This document shows, one piece after another, positions 47,713 through 56,766 of a stretch of 64,000 bases of DNA. Origin of the DNA: Fimbriimonadia bacterium (GTDB taxonomy: Bacteria > Armatimonadota > Fimbriimonadia > Fimbriimonadales > GBS-DC). The notes beneath the pieces are model-generated. The model was not told the DNA's origin, did no database searches, and saw only the letters and a list, made by a program, of their open reading frames with translations. The translations under genes were made by a program, and so were the position numbers. Location of the stretch: NCBI GenBank assembly GCA_026129765.1, contig JAHCHP010000001.1:186001-250000 (forward strand), in the 5' to 3' direction. Each line of letters begins with the position of its first letter. Position 1 is the stretch's first letter.

Positions 47713-49563
47713 TTAAGGCGTTTTGATGAGGATGAGTGTCGCGTCCTGACGCCCTATCGCTACATAGAGATCATCAGGGGAGAAGGCAACCGCATTGACC
47801 CCGGTCTCGGTTTCCTCATGGTAGCGGGCATAAAACTTTAAGGTATCCGCTTCCCAAAACGCGAGGGTCTCGTCAATACCGCCTGACGCGATTTTTAACC
47901 CATCATTGGAGAAGGCAACAGTGTTCACCCTGCCCGTATGCGCTGAACGCGAGAAGTAGCGCGGCGTTGTGTCCAATGTCCAGAGGTCGATCTGTCCATT
48001 GTCGCCTCCGGTCACCAACCGCGCGCTGTCGGGCGCGAATGCGACACTGCGAATTTTGTTCACGCTGCCGCGCAACACGTGGGTTGGCTGCACAGTGGCG
48101 GGCGATGACAAAATGGTGGAGACCCGCCAGACAGTGAGGTTGCCGCGGTCATCACCCACTGCCACCCATTGCCCATTCCGGGAAAAACGGAGGGAGGTGA
48201 TGATCCCTGAATGACTGAGGTTCGCGATGAGCGCGCCGTCCGAGATTCGCCAAATGCGGAGTTCGCCATTGTTGAAGCCCCCCGCCATGTAGAGATTATT
48301 CTGGGTGAAGCCGACCGCCAAGGCGCGGCTGCTCACTGCGCCCTGCGCAACACGTACCAGCGTTCGGGTTTGCGCGCGCCACAGTTCGACCCTGCCTTGA
48401 TTAGCTCCCAAGAGCAGGTAGGTTCCATTCGGCGAGTAGGCGCAACTATAAACGGGGGCTGCCGCCTCACGAGACCCCACATTGGTTCCATCCAGAACGC
48501 TCCAAAGATGCGTGAAATTGTCCTCCGCAGCCGAGGCGACTCGCTCTCCGTTGGGAGCAAACTCGACGGCACGAATCGGTTTGCCGGTATGCTCATTGAA
48601 CCAAAGAAGCAAAGGACCGTCGGATTGCCACAGTTTGATTTTTCGCTCGCTGCAGGTCATGACCGTATTGCCGTTCGGGGCATAGGCGACCGCGTTCAAA
48701 CTGCTGGTGTGTCCTGAGATGGTAAGGCGCAGCCTGCCGTTGCCGGTGTTCCAGATTTTGGCTTTTGTATCTGCGCTGCCCGAAATCAATGATTCGCCCT
48801 CTTTGGAGAAGGCGAGGCTGGTGATGGCTGCCGTATGTCCTTCCATCGCTCGGATGAACGCGCCCGTGTTGCCGTGCCACAAACGAACCACGCCGTCGCT
48901 TGCGCCCACTGCGACTTGGTTCCAAGAAGACCAACCGACGGCATTCACCGCCCCGGCATTGGGCGCAAATCGCGCGGTCAACGCGCCGCTGGACTGATTC
49001 CAAACACACGCATAGCCATCCGCGCCGCCCGACACCACCCGAGCGCTGTTGAATGAGAAACAGACGCTGTTAGCTGCGCCTTGATGTGCCAGAATCGTTC
49101 GTTCCAATGCGCCTGTCGCGACGGACCAAAGGCGGACCGTGCCATCGTTGCTGCCGCTCACGAGGCGAGAATTATCGGGTGAAAAAGCCACGCTGAGGAA
49201 CGGACTGCCATTCGCGCTGAACTTCTTGAGGGCAGAACCTGTACGGGCATCCCACAAAACAAGGTATCCGTCTTCACTTGCAGAAGCGATCCATGCGCCG
49301 TTGGGAGAGCAAGCCACCGAGCGTATCGTGGCGGTATGCCCTTTCAAAGTGCGTATCAACAAACTGGTGGTGGTTGACCAGAGTTTGACGGTTCCGTCTC
49401 CGCCGCCAGAGACCAGCATTTGGCTGTCGGGCGTATAAGCGATGCAGGCGGCGGGCTGAGTGTGCGCGCCTCGCATCCAGAGAATGTCGGGACGCTGGCT
49501 GCTCCAACCGCAAAACCAACTCATCAAAACGATCCAAAAACAGAGCGCGCGGGGGATTGTCAC
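47713..49563 (-). CDS. Exported WD40 protein with 14 repeats
   Basis: The protein has about 616 residues from GTG 49563. A hydrophobic N-terminus (ALCFWIVLMSWFCGW) suggests export. The rest is 14 consecutive WD40 units, for example SVAFSPDNSRLVSGSNDGTVRLW and SVAFAPDSARLVTGGDNGQIDLW, enough for two seven-bladed propellers. Such proteins usually scaffold other proteins; no catalytic domain is present. ATG 49569 abuts the -10 element TATAAT, leaving no room for a transcript start before it, whereas GTG 49563 lies 6 bases beyond and suits a leaderless mRNA. Repeat spacing is regular with some blades lacking the Gly-His. Confidence 0.85.
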   Translation of the reverse strand: MTIPRALCFWIVLMSWFCGWSSQRPDILWMRGAHTQPAACIAYTPDSQMLVSGGGDGTVKLWSTTTSLLIRTLKGHTATIRSVACSPNGAWIASASEDGYLVLWDARTGSALKKFSANGSPFLSVAFSPDNSRLVSGSNDGTVRLWSVATGALERTILAHQGAANSVCFSFNSARVVSGGADGYACVWNQSSGALTARFAPNAGAVNAVGWSSWNQVAVGASDGVVRLWHGNTGAFIRAMEGHTAAITSLAFSKEGESLISGSADTKAKIWNTGNGRLRLTISGHTSSLNAVAYAPNGNTVMTCSERKIKLWQSDGPLLLWFNEHTGKPIRAVEFAPNGERVASAAEDNFTHLWSVLDGTNVGSREAAAPVYSCAYSPNGTYLLLGANQGRVELWRAQTRTLVRVAQGAVSSRALAVGFTQNNLYMAGGFNNGELRIWRISDGALIANLSHSGIITSLRFSRNGQWVAVGDDRGNLTVWRVSTILSSPATVQPTHVLRGSVNKIRSVAFAPDSARLVTGGDNGQIDLWTLDTTPRYFSRSAHTGRVNTVAFSNDGLKIASGGIDETLAFWEADTLKFYARYHEETETGVNAVAFSPDDLYVAIGRQDATLILIKTP

Positions 49564-49569
49564 GCCCAT

Positions 49570-49575
49570 ATTATA
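49570..49575 (-). promoter_or_regulatory. Leaderless-type -10 of the WD40 gene
   Basis: TATAAT directly followed by ATGGGC and then GTG 49563. Confidence 0.55.
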
Positions 49576-49737
49576 ACACGTTTTTGGGGACGGCTTGCTT
49601 GGTTCAACCTGAGACAATCGCGGGAACCCTGCAAAAAGCATGCAGAATTGCCGATAAATAAGTCGGGTGATAGCGGAACAGTTCTTTAGAGCGCGTCGTT
49701 AGAACCGCTGTCACAGTCCAGTTGGAGGGTAGAGCGA

Positions 49738-50553
49738 ATGTATGAATCCTATTGGGGCTTAAACGAACCACCGTTTGCTTTGACACCAGACCCGCGATTC
49801 CTGTATCTGAGTAAAGAGCATGAAGATGCTTTGATGATGCTGCACTATACCTTGACCCGTAATCGCGGCGCGGGTATGCTGGTGGGCGACATCGGGCTTG
49901 GTAAGACCACCTTAAGCCGCAAATTAATAGAGTTGTTAGACCCAATCAACTACAAAATTGTGTTGATTGTGAACCCGGTACTGACTCCGATCCAGCTATT
50001 TCAGGAGATACTCTACCAGTTAGATGTGCCTGCCCAGACCCGAAACCGCCAGCAATTGACCCAAATTCTGTTCGAGAACTTGCTCAAAATGTATGAGCGT
50101 GGGCAGCGGGCAGTCCTGATTATCGATGAAGCGCATCTGATCCGAACGACATCGACTTTTGAAGAACTGCGTTTGCTGTTGAACTGCCAGATGAATGACC
50201 AGTTCTTATTGAGCCTGCTGCTGTTGGGACAATTAGAACTGCGCCAGAAGGTGGAGAAAGTGCCTGCGTTGAAGCAGCGTTTGGCGGTTCGACATCAATT
50301 GAAACCTCTGGATTATCATTCGATGACCGAGATGATCGATTTTCGTCTGAAAACGGCAGGTTTCACGGGCGAACGCTCACCGTTCACGCCGGACGCGCTG
50401 TTTGAGATGCACCAGTTCACCGGCGGCTACCCGCGTCTGGTTAGTCAGGTCGCCGATAATGCGCTGATGATTGGCATGGCGCAGAAAGTCAGCCATATCG
50501 ACGGGTTCTTGATGCATAGCGTCATTATGGACTTTGAAGGCAAGGAGTGGTGA
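49738..50553 (+). CDS. ExeA/MshM-like AAA ATPase of the pilus cluster
   Basis: The 271-residue protein begins MYESYWGLNEPPFALTPDPRF, the standard N-terminus of ExeA/GspA family ATPases. It has the P-loop GDIGLGKTT (50-58), Walker B VLIIDEAH (126-133) and the helical lid with GGYPRLVSQVADNALM. These ATPases help place secretins or pilus complexes in the envelope. GGAGGG precedes the ATG. It leads the cluster that continues with an HTH protein and pilM-Q. Confidence 0.9.
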   Translation: MYESYWGLNEPPFALTPDPRFLYLSKEHEDALMMLHYTLTRNRGAGMLVGDIGLGKTTLSRKLIELLDPINYKIVLIVNPVLTPIQLFQEILYQLDVPAQTRNRQQLTQILFENLLKMYERGQRAVLIIDEAHLIRTTSTFEELRLLLNCQMNDQFLLSLLLLGQLELRQKVEKVPALKQRLAVRHQLKPLDYHSMTEMIDFRLKTAGFTGERSPFTPDALFEMHQFTGGYPRLVSQVADNALMIGMAQKVSHIDGFLMHSVIMDFEGKEW

Positions 50554-50556
50554 GAG

Positions 50557-51003
50557 ATGAACCTGGTAGAAGCGATTCGTACTGCAGCCCAAAAACCGAA
50601 GGACGACCCCGGCTTCACCGCGTTAAATACCAGCGCGAACTCAGGGGACCCTGTTGCCAAACAACCGCTGCCCCCCAGTCCTGCGCCTTCCAGTATTGCG
50701 GAAGAGTCACACGACGATATGCGTTCTGTCCGGTTCGAATGTTTTTTGACCCAGCAACAGATCGGCGATTTATTGCATTGGCTTTCACAGAATTTGAGGT
50801 CAGTGATGACCCTGCGCGAAGCGGCGCACTATTTGCGCTTGAAATCAGCGAAGGTGCAGGTGCTTGCTGAGCGCGGCGATCTGCCCGCGTTCCGTGTGGA
50901 TGGGCGCTGGCGATTTCTGAAAAGCAGTCTGGATGACTGGATGACTGCGCAACATGCGACACAACTGCAAACTGAGGAGGGAGACGAGACCCATGCCGCC
51001 TAA
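50557..51003 (+). CDS. Excisionase-type HTH DNA-binding protein in the pilus operon
   Basis: The 148-residue protein has an unstructured Pro/Ser-rich N-terminus. From about residue 88 it has MTLREAAHYLRLKSAKVQVLAERGDLPAFRVDGRWRFLKSSLDDWM, a MerR/excisionase-like helix-turn-helix with the wing sequence FRVDGRWRF. The role is unknown; its place between an ExeA-like ATPase and pilM suggests operon control or a structural adaptor. It starts 3 bases after the ATPase gene and its end overlaps pilM by 11 bases. Confidence 0.75.
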   Translation: MNLVEAIRTAAQKPKDDPGFTALNTSANSGDPVAKQPLPPSPAPSSIAEESHDDMRSVRFECFLTQQQIGDLLHWLSQNLRSVMTLREAAHYLRLKSAKVQVLAERGDLPAFRVDGRWRFLKSSLDDWMTAQHATQLQTEEGDETHAA

Positions 51004-52102
51004 AATTTCGAGAGTAAACGACTTTTTGGCTATCGATATCGGCAGCCATTCGGTGAAGTTCGCGCTCTGCCGCGGGCAGAACGATATTTTGCGCCTGGAA
51101 CGGTTAATCCATATGCCGACGCCGCCCGATACGGTGAAAGAGGGGGTGGTATTAGACCCTCAGTTGATGGGGCAGTTGATCCGAAAAACGATTGCGGACC
51201 ATGGGCTGAAAGCCAAAACAGGCACTCTCACAGTGGGAGGTCCCCAAGCGGTTGCCCGTACGGTTCGTTTGCCCAAAATGAACTACGCGACACTGAGTAA
51301 GTCGATCCAATTGGAAGCGGGTCGCTATTTGCCTTCCGCTTCGGAAGATCATTATATCGGATTCGATATTTTGGATGAGCAGGGCGAACAGATGGATGTG
51401 CTGTTGGTGGCTGCGCCCAGAAGTCAAGTGATGTCGCGGCTGGATGCGATTCAGGCGTCCAATGTGGGAATCGAGATCGTGGAGATGGAAGTGTTTGCTC
51501 AGCAGCGGGTGGTTGAGATGACACGCACCGAGCCTCCTACCGATGGCGGCGCGTATGCCTTAGTCGATTTGGGCGGAGCGCATACCCAAGTCACCGTGCT
51601 GAGACAAGAACGATTTGCGCTCACCCGCTACATTCCGATTGGGGGCGATACACTGACGGCTGCTTTGCGAGGCTACTTCCACTATGGATTGGAAGAGGCA
51701 GTGGAGATCAAGCATAACTTGAATTTGCGAGACTTGATTCATCCGCCCAGCGAGCCTCAAGAGAACCCACCTCTGCGACTGCTACAGCCGATTTTGGATG
51801 AGCTGATTCGCGAGATACGACGGTCTTTGAACTATTACCAATCGCAGATGGGCGATGACGCGAACCGCTCCGGTAAAGTAACCGAGATCCATTTGTTGGG
51901 TGGAGCCGCGCAGATGCAGGGAGTAGAGGAGTATCTCACTCATAAACTGGGCGTTCCGACTCAATTGGTGAAGCCGTTTGAGACGCCTCTGGTGGACGTA
52001 TCCAAGCTTCACCCTGAGCAGTTAAGCGCAGGACCGCTGTTCGCGGGCGTTATAGGCGCAAGTGCCGTGTTGACTCGAGAATCGCTGCGCAACGCCGCTT
52101 AA
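50993..52102 (+). CDS. pilM: Type IV pilus assembly ATPase PilM
   Basis: From ATG 50993, preceded by GAGGAGGGAG, the 369-residue protein has the actin-like fold of PilM: DFLAIDIGSHSVKFALC, YALVDLGGAHTQVTVL and EIHLLGGAAQMQGVEEYL supply the phosphate and adenosine loops. PilM is a cytoplasmic ring protein that binds the tail of PilN. A longer upstream frame overlaps the HTH gene and is rejected. Confidence 0.93.
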   Translation: MPPKISRVNDFLAIDIGSHSVKFALCRGQNDILRLERLIHMPTPPDTVKEGVVLDPQLMGQLIRKTIADHGLKAKTGTLTVGGPQAVARTVRLPKMNYATLSKSIQLEAGRYLPSASEDHYIGFDILDEQGEQMDVLLVAAPRSQVMSRLDAIQASNVGIEIVEMEVFAQQRVVEMTRTEPPTDGGAYALVDLGGAHTQVTVLRQERFALTRYIPIGGDTLTAALRGYFHYGLEEAVEIKHNLNLRDLIHPPSEPQENPPLRLLQPILDELIREIRRSLNYYQSQMGDDANRSGKVTEIHLLGGAAQMQGVEEYLTHKLGVPTQLVKPFETPLVDVSKLHPEQLSAGPLFAGVIGASAVLTRESLRNAA

Positions 52103-52123
52103 ACATAAGGGGGGATAGAGAGA

Positions 52124-52741
52124 ATGGCATTAATCAATTTGATCGCGCAAGAACGCGCGCGTATCCGGCAACTGGAGGGACGCTCCCGGTTGGTTGGCTT
52201 AGCGGGCATAGGCGTTGTGATGCTTGCGCTCCTGACCTATGGGGGCATGGCGCTTTATGTCGCGTCTTTAGAGCAGCAAGCCAAAGATTTGCAAGCAGAG
52301 ATGACTAAGCTGGAGCCGGTGATCCGGGAACTGAACGATACTCAGCGCAAAATCAAAGCCTTAGAACCCCAGTTGAGAACGCTGCAGTCCGCGCGAAACG
52401 ACACTTCCCGGTGGCAGCGCGTTATGGCGCACTTAAGCCGGAATACGCCCGTTTCCTTGTGGGTTACGGGCATTCGAACCGGAGAACGCCCTAACAACAA
52501 GACGCCGCTCACCATGAGCATCAGCGGAACCGCCGACTCTCAGGAGCGTGTGGGCGAATTGATGCTGAGGTTGAACAATTGCGAAGATTTAGAGAAAGTA
52601 GAATTGCGTTTTACACAAGAGAAGATGATCAACGCGTTTACGCGCGGAGTCGATTTTGAGGTCGTTGCCTCGTTAAAGGGAACAGCGGTCGTTCAGAACG
52701 ACCAGGAGGGAAACCAGAATGGCGACAGCCAAAAATCTTAA
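52124..52741 (+). CDS. pilN: Type IV pilus assembly protein PilN
   Basis: The 205-residue protein starts MALINLIAQERARIRQLEGR, matching the short cytoplasmic PilN peptide that docks on PilM (normally INLLP; here INLIAQ). One membrane helix (LVGLAGIGVVMLALLTYGGMAL) and a periplasmic coiled coil follow. The C-terminal half has the ferredoxin-like strand pattern (LTMSISGTADSQERVGELMLRLN). It overlaps pilO by 23 bases. Confidence 0.88.
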   Translation: MALINLIAQERARIRQLEGRSRLVGLAGIGVVMLALLTYGGMALYVASLEQQAKDLQAEMTKLEPVIRELNDTQRKIKALEPQLRTLQSARNDTSRWQRVMAHLSRNTPVSLWVTGIRTGERPNNKTPLTMSISGTADSQERVGELMLRLNNCEDLEKVELRFTQEKMINAFTRGVDFEVVASLKGTAVVQNDQEGNQNGDSQKS

Positions 52742-53405
52742 TCGGAGCGAGAAACTGGTCAAAATCCTGGGCGTGGGCGCGATGATCACGCTGCTGGGCG
52801 GACTGGGTGTCTCTTATGTAGGCTACAGCCAAATCGAAGTGGCGCGCCAGCAGTTAGAGCAGCAGCGCGCTTTGGTGGAGCAGGCTCGAGAAGCCCCAGA
52901 GAACCTGCAGAAAGCGATGGAGGAGTATGTCGAGGCTCAAAAGGAACTGCGCTATTTGGAAGAAGGCGTGTCCGAAGCGGCTTATGTGCCTACGCTCCTG
53001 AAACAACTGGAAGTGATGGCAACCGGCATAGAGATGGAAATCCAGTCGGTGCGTCCTGCTCAGAAACCGCAAGCCTCGAATAACAAAGGCAGCCAAGATC
53101 AGGAGAAAAAAGAGGGCGAGTCGGATTCTGAAAGCAGCAAACCTTATGAGGAGCAGATTATCCAGGTTTCGGTGAAGGGCAACTTCTGGAGCGTGATGTC
53201 TTTCTTGAAGCGGGTGCAGGCGTTTCCCAAAATCTTGTCGGTGCAACGCATGAGCCTGCAGTCGAAATTAGACCCGGGACAGACCACAAACCCGCCCTTA
53301 GAGACCCAGATAGAGATCAGAGCCTTTATCTTTAAACAACCTGCAAAGAGCGAGAAAGCTGCCCAAAATAAAGAATCGGAGTCAGCGGTAACGCCCAATC
53401 CTTAG
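52719..53405 (+). CDS. pilO: Type IV pilus assembly protein PilO
   Basis: The 228-residue inner-membrane protein has one N-terminal helix (ILGVGAMITLLGGLGVSYVGY), a coiled coil, a charged Lys/Glu/Ser linker in the middle (residues 120-145), and PilO-like strands (IIQVSVKGNFWSVMSFLKRVQAFPKILSV). PilO pairs with PilN in the alignment complex. Overlap with pilN and order support the assignment. Confidence 0.88.
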   Translation: MATAKNLNRSEKLVKILGVGAMITLLGGLGVSYVGYSQIEVARQQLEQQRALVEQAREAPENLQKAMEEYVEAQKELRYLEEGVSEAAYVPTLLKQLEVMATGIEMEIQSVRPAQKPQASNNKGSQDQEKKEGESDSESSKPYEEQIIQVSVKGNFWSVMSFLKRVQAFPKILSVQRMSLQSKLDPGQTTNPPLETQIEIRAFIFKQPAKSEKAAQNKESESAVTPNP

Positions 53406-53436
53406 TTTTTCTATTTCGAATTCAAAAGTTTGTTGT

Positions 53437-53466
53437 TTATCCAGCATGTAACCAAGAGCTGGATAA
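53437..53466. promoter_or_regulatory. Hairpin between pilO and the PilP-like gene
   Basis: TTATCCAGC pairs perfectly with GCTGGATAA around a 12-base loop. There is no U-tract. It may stabilise or process the operon transcript. Confidence 0.4.
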
Positions 53467-53538
53467 GAAAAAGTCTGCTTAACAAACCGCATGGAGGCGA
53501 TTGTTAAGTGGTTTGCATGACTATTGGAGGTCCCAGCA

Positions 53539-54330
53539 ATGGATGCGAATACCAAGCAACCCACAGCGATGGAGGCAGGCAGCGCGCCTGCCGCAATACC
53601 TACGCCGCCAGACCCGTCTTCTGAGAAGGCGGAAACTAAAGGAGACGCAAGCGGTTCAGGAAAGCGAAAACAGCAGGCGATAGTGCTGACGATCCTTGTT
53701 CTGCTGTTAGGCAGTGTCGGCGTTTGGCAGTACCGCTCGAACAGCGCGGGCGGAAACGAAAACCCGTCTTCCAGCGCGTCGGAAGAGCGCAACAAGGATA
53801 ACAAAAATCCCAACGAATCGAACCGCGCCCCCGGCAACCCGACCGTTCAGTTAGCGTCGTTGTCCGCGCGCGATCCGTTTATGCCCGACATCAGCATGAC
53901 GCGCTTACCTTCCGACCCAACGTCGCCGGCTAATCAGGGCAACACGCGTCCCGCCAACTTCACGATCAGCGGCTCTCCACCGCCGTTGCCGCCGATGCCG
54001 ATCCCCCAAGGAGGGCAACTGCAATTGGCGCCTTCGGGCGGGAACGATTATCAACCCGGCTTCACTCCAAGCGCGCCTGAAACCCCGCAGTGGGAAGTGG
54101 TCGGCGTTGTGGAGGGACCCAACACCGTCGCGATTGTGAAAGATTCGCAGGGTAACCGTCGGTTTGTTCGGGATGGGGACTTGTTGGGCGATGGTTTTCG
54201 CGTGCAGACTGTCCGCCGCGGTGAGGTCATCATGCGTGGACACGGGCAAAGCCACACACTTAAGGTGGGGCAATCGCCTACCGATTCTCAAAAGAATGCG
54301 CAGCAAAATGAAGGAGGTTCGCCACAATGA
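53539..54330 (+). CDS. PilP-like pilus assembly protein
   Basis: From ATG 53539, with GGAGGT upstream, the 263-residue protein has a helix (AIVLTILVLLLGSVGVW), a Ser/Asn/Pro-rich linker, then SARDPFMP, a motif shared with PilP and GspC-like proteins. The C-terminal beta domain (WEVVGVVEGPNTVAIVKDSQGNR, VRDGDLLGDGFRVQTVRRGEVIM) is of the HR/PilP type. PilP links PilNO to the PilQ secretin. It has an uncleaved anchor instead of a lipobox. Its stop overlaps the pilQ start. Confidence 0.75.
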   Translation: MDANTKQPTAMEAGSAPAAIPTPPDPSSEKAETKGDASGSGKRKQQAIVLTILVLLLGSVGVWQYRSNSAGGNENPSSSASEERNKDNKNPNESNRAPGNPTVQLASLSARDPFMPDISMTRLPSDPTSPANQGNTRPANFTISGSPPPLPPMPIPQGGQLQLAPSGGNDYQPGFTPSAPETPQWEVVGVVEGPNTVAIVKDSQGNRRFVRDGDLLGDGFRVQTVRRGEVIMRGHGQSHTLKVGQSPTDSQKNAQQNEGGSPQ

Positions 54331-56534
54331 AACGTCTACTCTCTTACTTATTAACCGCTTCTTTAGGGGGATTGCTGTGGGCTGGCAGCGCGCAAGCGCA
54401 GACCATTCGCCGCGTGCATGTCGCATCGACCGGCAGTCCCACCGTGATTCGCGTGGAGGGCGATAACCTGAAATCGCCCCAGGTGAGCCTTTGGAAAGGG
54501 AACATGCTGGTGGTCGAGTTTGCGGCGCGTTTTAGCGGCAAGGGGTCCCAGCGCGCTTTCTCCACTCCGCATACCAGTTATCTACGATATGGGTGGTACA
54601 CCTCCAGTCCGCCGCGCACGCGTGTGGTCGTGACTTTGAAAGGGAAACCGGCATACAAGGTGCAGGGTTCCAGCTCGGGTTATACCATTTCGGTGGGCGG
54701 CAATGTGGAAGACGGCTTGAAAGATTTTGGCAAAGAAATGGGCAAGCAGATGGGCGAAGCGCTGGGCGAGGTGTTTGGCGCGTTCAGCGAAGCCTTGGGC
54801 GAGTCGTTAGCTCCCTCTGAGTTGGAGGGAAGCCAGGGCGCAGAAATCGCCTCTGAAAAGCCTGTTTTGGGCAGCCAAAAGTCCAATACCAAAACGGCAG
54901 CCAACAAAACGCCTCCTTCCCGCACCGTGCTGGCGTCAGGCGCGGAGGGCAATTCAGGCAGTTTCACGGTTGGTGGTTCTGCGCCGCCTCCCGGCGAAAC
55001 GCGAATCTCGCTCGATTTTGTGGGCGCGGAGATCGGCGATGTGCTGAAGGCGCTTGCGATTCAATCCGGCGCGAATATCGTGACGGGCAGCGATGTCAAA
55101 GGCGCGATTACGGTCAGCCTGAATAATGTCAGCGTTGAAGAGTCACTGGATTTGGTGACGCGCTTGAGCGGTTATCATTACCGGCGAATTGGCAGTACCT
55201 ATGTGGTTGGCACACCGAAATCGTTGGAAACTTTCGAGTCGCGGGGTGAAGTGGGCAGTGTCGTTGAAACCGTGATGCTGGCGATTGCGCCGCCTGTGGA
55301 TGTGGCGAAGTATCTGAGCGCGCGATTCCCGAACATACAGGTGAGCATTCCAGAGGCGCCTACAAAACCGGCTTACCTGCTCATTAAAGGATTTGCCAAT
55401 GAGGTCACGGCTGCGAAAACCGCCGCGCTGGAGTTTGAACAGACTGTTTCGGGCGGGGCAGAGATCGTCACAGAGGCGTACCGGATTCAATATGCCGAAG
55501 CCAGCGATCTGATCCGAATCTTGAGCCAGTTGGTGCCGGGCGTAACAGCGACAATGGGACCGCAGCCCATCAATGTCAATCTGACCGGCGCAGGCGTGCC
55601 TTCGTTGGGCAATGCTTCAAGCGGCGGTAGTTCAGGCAGCGCGACTGCAGGCGCGCCCACCGGAGGAGCCTCCTCCAGCAATGCGCAGGCAGCCGCGAAT
55701 TCGCCCGCTCTGATTATCTTGATGGGTCCCCCGCGCGACATCTTGAAAGCGCTCGATGTGCTGAAAAAGGTAGATGTGAAAGTGCAGCAAGTGTTGATTG
55801 AAGCGCGCGTTGCAGACCTGTCGGAAGGCGCTATGCAGTCGCTCGGATTCTCTTGGAACGTGCTTCAATCAGGCCAAGTGAACAATCTGAACCGAGAGAA
55901 CCCAGTCCCCATGCCTCTTGATCCTGGCACAAGCTATCCCAACCAGCAAGGCATGGAATTCAATAAAGATGGCGATCTGACCCTTGGATTCTCGCTGATT
56001 AAGTCGCCTCTCGACCTGAGCATCAGTCTGAGCGCGGTCTTCGAAGACCGGCGCAATCGGTTGCTGGCGAATCCACGCGTCGCGGTGTTGGATGGGCGGG
56101 AAGCGACGATTTTTATCGGCGATGAAGTCAATTATGTGAAGTTAATCCAGCAGACGCCGCAAGGCGCGAATGTGGAGACCGACCGGGTGAATGCCGGTAT
56201 CATTCTGAACGTGGTTCCGCGCATTCATGAAGACGGCAAGATTACCCTCCACATCAAGCCGGAAGTCAGTGTTATTTCGGGCTTCTTACAAGTTCCGGGC
56301 GGCGGCAGTCTGCCGCAGGTCGCGAAACGCACCGCGCAAACGACTGTGCGTGTACAAGATGGAGAAACCATCGTGATTGGCGGCTTGATTCGAGAGTCGG
56401 ACATTCGCGCGGTGCAGAAAGTGCCTCTGTTGGGGGACTTGCCCATTATTGGTCAACTTTTCCGAAAGACAAGCAATTCGAAGAATAAATCGGAAGTGGT
56501 GATCATGATCACTGTGCAAATCCTGAAGGATTAG
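54327..56534 (+). CDS. pilQ: Type IV pilus secretin PilQ
   Basis: The 735-residue protein has a signal peptide (1-24), an AMIN domain (RRVHVASTGSPTVIRVEGD, about 28-125), a linker, an STN/N0 domain (ISLDFVGAEIGDVLKALAIQSG), N1 repeats around a Gly/Ser-rich insertion (430-455), and the C-terminal secretin domain (VLIEARVADLSEGAMQSLGFSW, VQDGETIVIGGLIRESD, VPLLGDLPIIGQLFR). It forms the outer-membrane pore for the pilus. The ATGA overlap couples it to the PilP-like gene. Confidence 0.95.
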   Translation: MKRLLSYLLTASLGGLLWAGSAQAQTIRRVHVASTGSPTVIRVEGDNLKSPQVSLWKGNMLVVEFAARFSGKGSQRAFSTPHTSYLRYGWYTSSPPRTRVVVTLKGKPAYKVQGSSSGYTISVGGNVEDGLKDFGKEMGKQMGEALGEVFGAFSEALGESLAPSELEGSQGAEIASEKPVLGSQKSNTKTAANKTPPSRTVLASGAEGNSGSFTVGGSAPPPGETRISLDFVGAEIGDVLKALAIQSGANIVTGSDVKGAITVSLNNVSVEESLDLVTRLSGYHYRRIGSTYVVGTPKSLETFESRGEVGSVVETVMLAIAPPVDVAKYLSARFPNIQVSIPEAPTKPAYLLIKGFANEVTAAKTAALEFEQTVSGGAEIVTEAYRIQYAEASDLIRILSQLVPGVTATMGPQPINVNLTGAGVPSLGNASSGGSSGSATAGAPTGGASSSNAQAAANSPALIILMGPPRDILKALDVLKKVDVKVQQVLIEARVADLSEGAMQSLGFSWNVLQSGQVNNLNRENPVPMPLDPGTSYPNQQGMEFNKDGDLTLGFSLIKSPLDLSISLSAVFEDRRNRLLANPRVAVLDGREATIFIGDEVNYVKLIQQTPQGANVETDRVNAGIILNVVPRIHEDGKITLHIKPEVSVISGFLQVPGGGSLPQVAKRTAQTTVRVQDGETIVIGGLIRESDIRAVQKVPLLGDLPIIGQLFRKTSNSKNKSEVVIMITVQILKD

Positions 56535-56542
56535 TTGCTTCG

Positions 56543-56574
56543 CGGGGCAGTCACGGAGTGCTGTGACTGCCCCG
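56543..56574 (+). terminator. Hairpin downstream of pilQ
   Basis: GGGGCAGTCAC pairs perfectly with GTGACTGCCCC around GGAGTGCT. It is followed by GATTTGG rather than a clean U-tract, so it is a probable terminator or processing site. Confidence 0.6.
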
Positions 56575-56612
56575 ATTTGGAGGGCAAAGCTCCGACTTCG
56601 TCGCGCTTTGCA

Positions 56613-56680
56613 AGGGCGCACACATAGGTGCGCCCCTACGCGACGACTTTGTCATACCGAGCGCAGCCGAGGCTTCTGTT
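56613..56680. repeat. Dispersed intergenic repeat, copy C (partial)
   Basis: GGGCGCAC-ACATAG-GTGCGCCC forms a perfect palindrome followed by CTACGC, then TTTGTCATACCGAGCGCAGCCGAGGC, read as TTGTCATACC and GAGCGCAGCCGAGGC. The two modules keep the order of copies A and B. It lies in the 232-base gap between pilQ and pilB. Confidence 0.65.
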
Positions 56681-56751
56681 GTTTCTTTTCTACACATTCA
56701 AAAAATCCCCCCCATAATATTCACAGTTCACATTCACCCCGTAGTATGGAA

Positions 56752-56757
56752 TAAAAT
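56752..56757 (+). promoter_or_regulatory. Leaderless-type -10 of pilB
   Basis: TAAAAT with 9 bases to ATG 56767 and no Shine-Dalgarno. Confidence 0.45.
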
Positions 56758-56766
56758 CTCTGGTTT

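Noticed and set aside
53406-53538. Cyclic-di-GMP or other riboswitch ahead of the PilP-like gene
   Set aside because: Only one simple hairpin is present; none of the conserved aptamer sequences were found.
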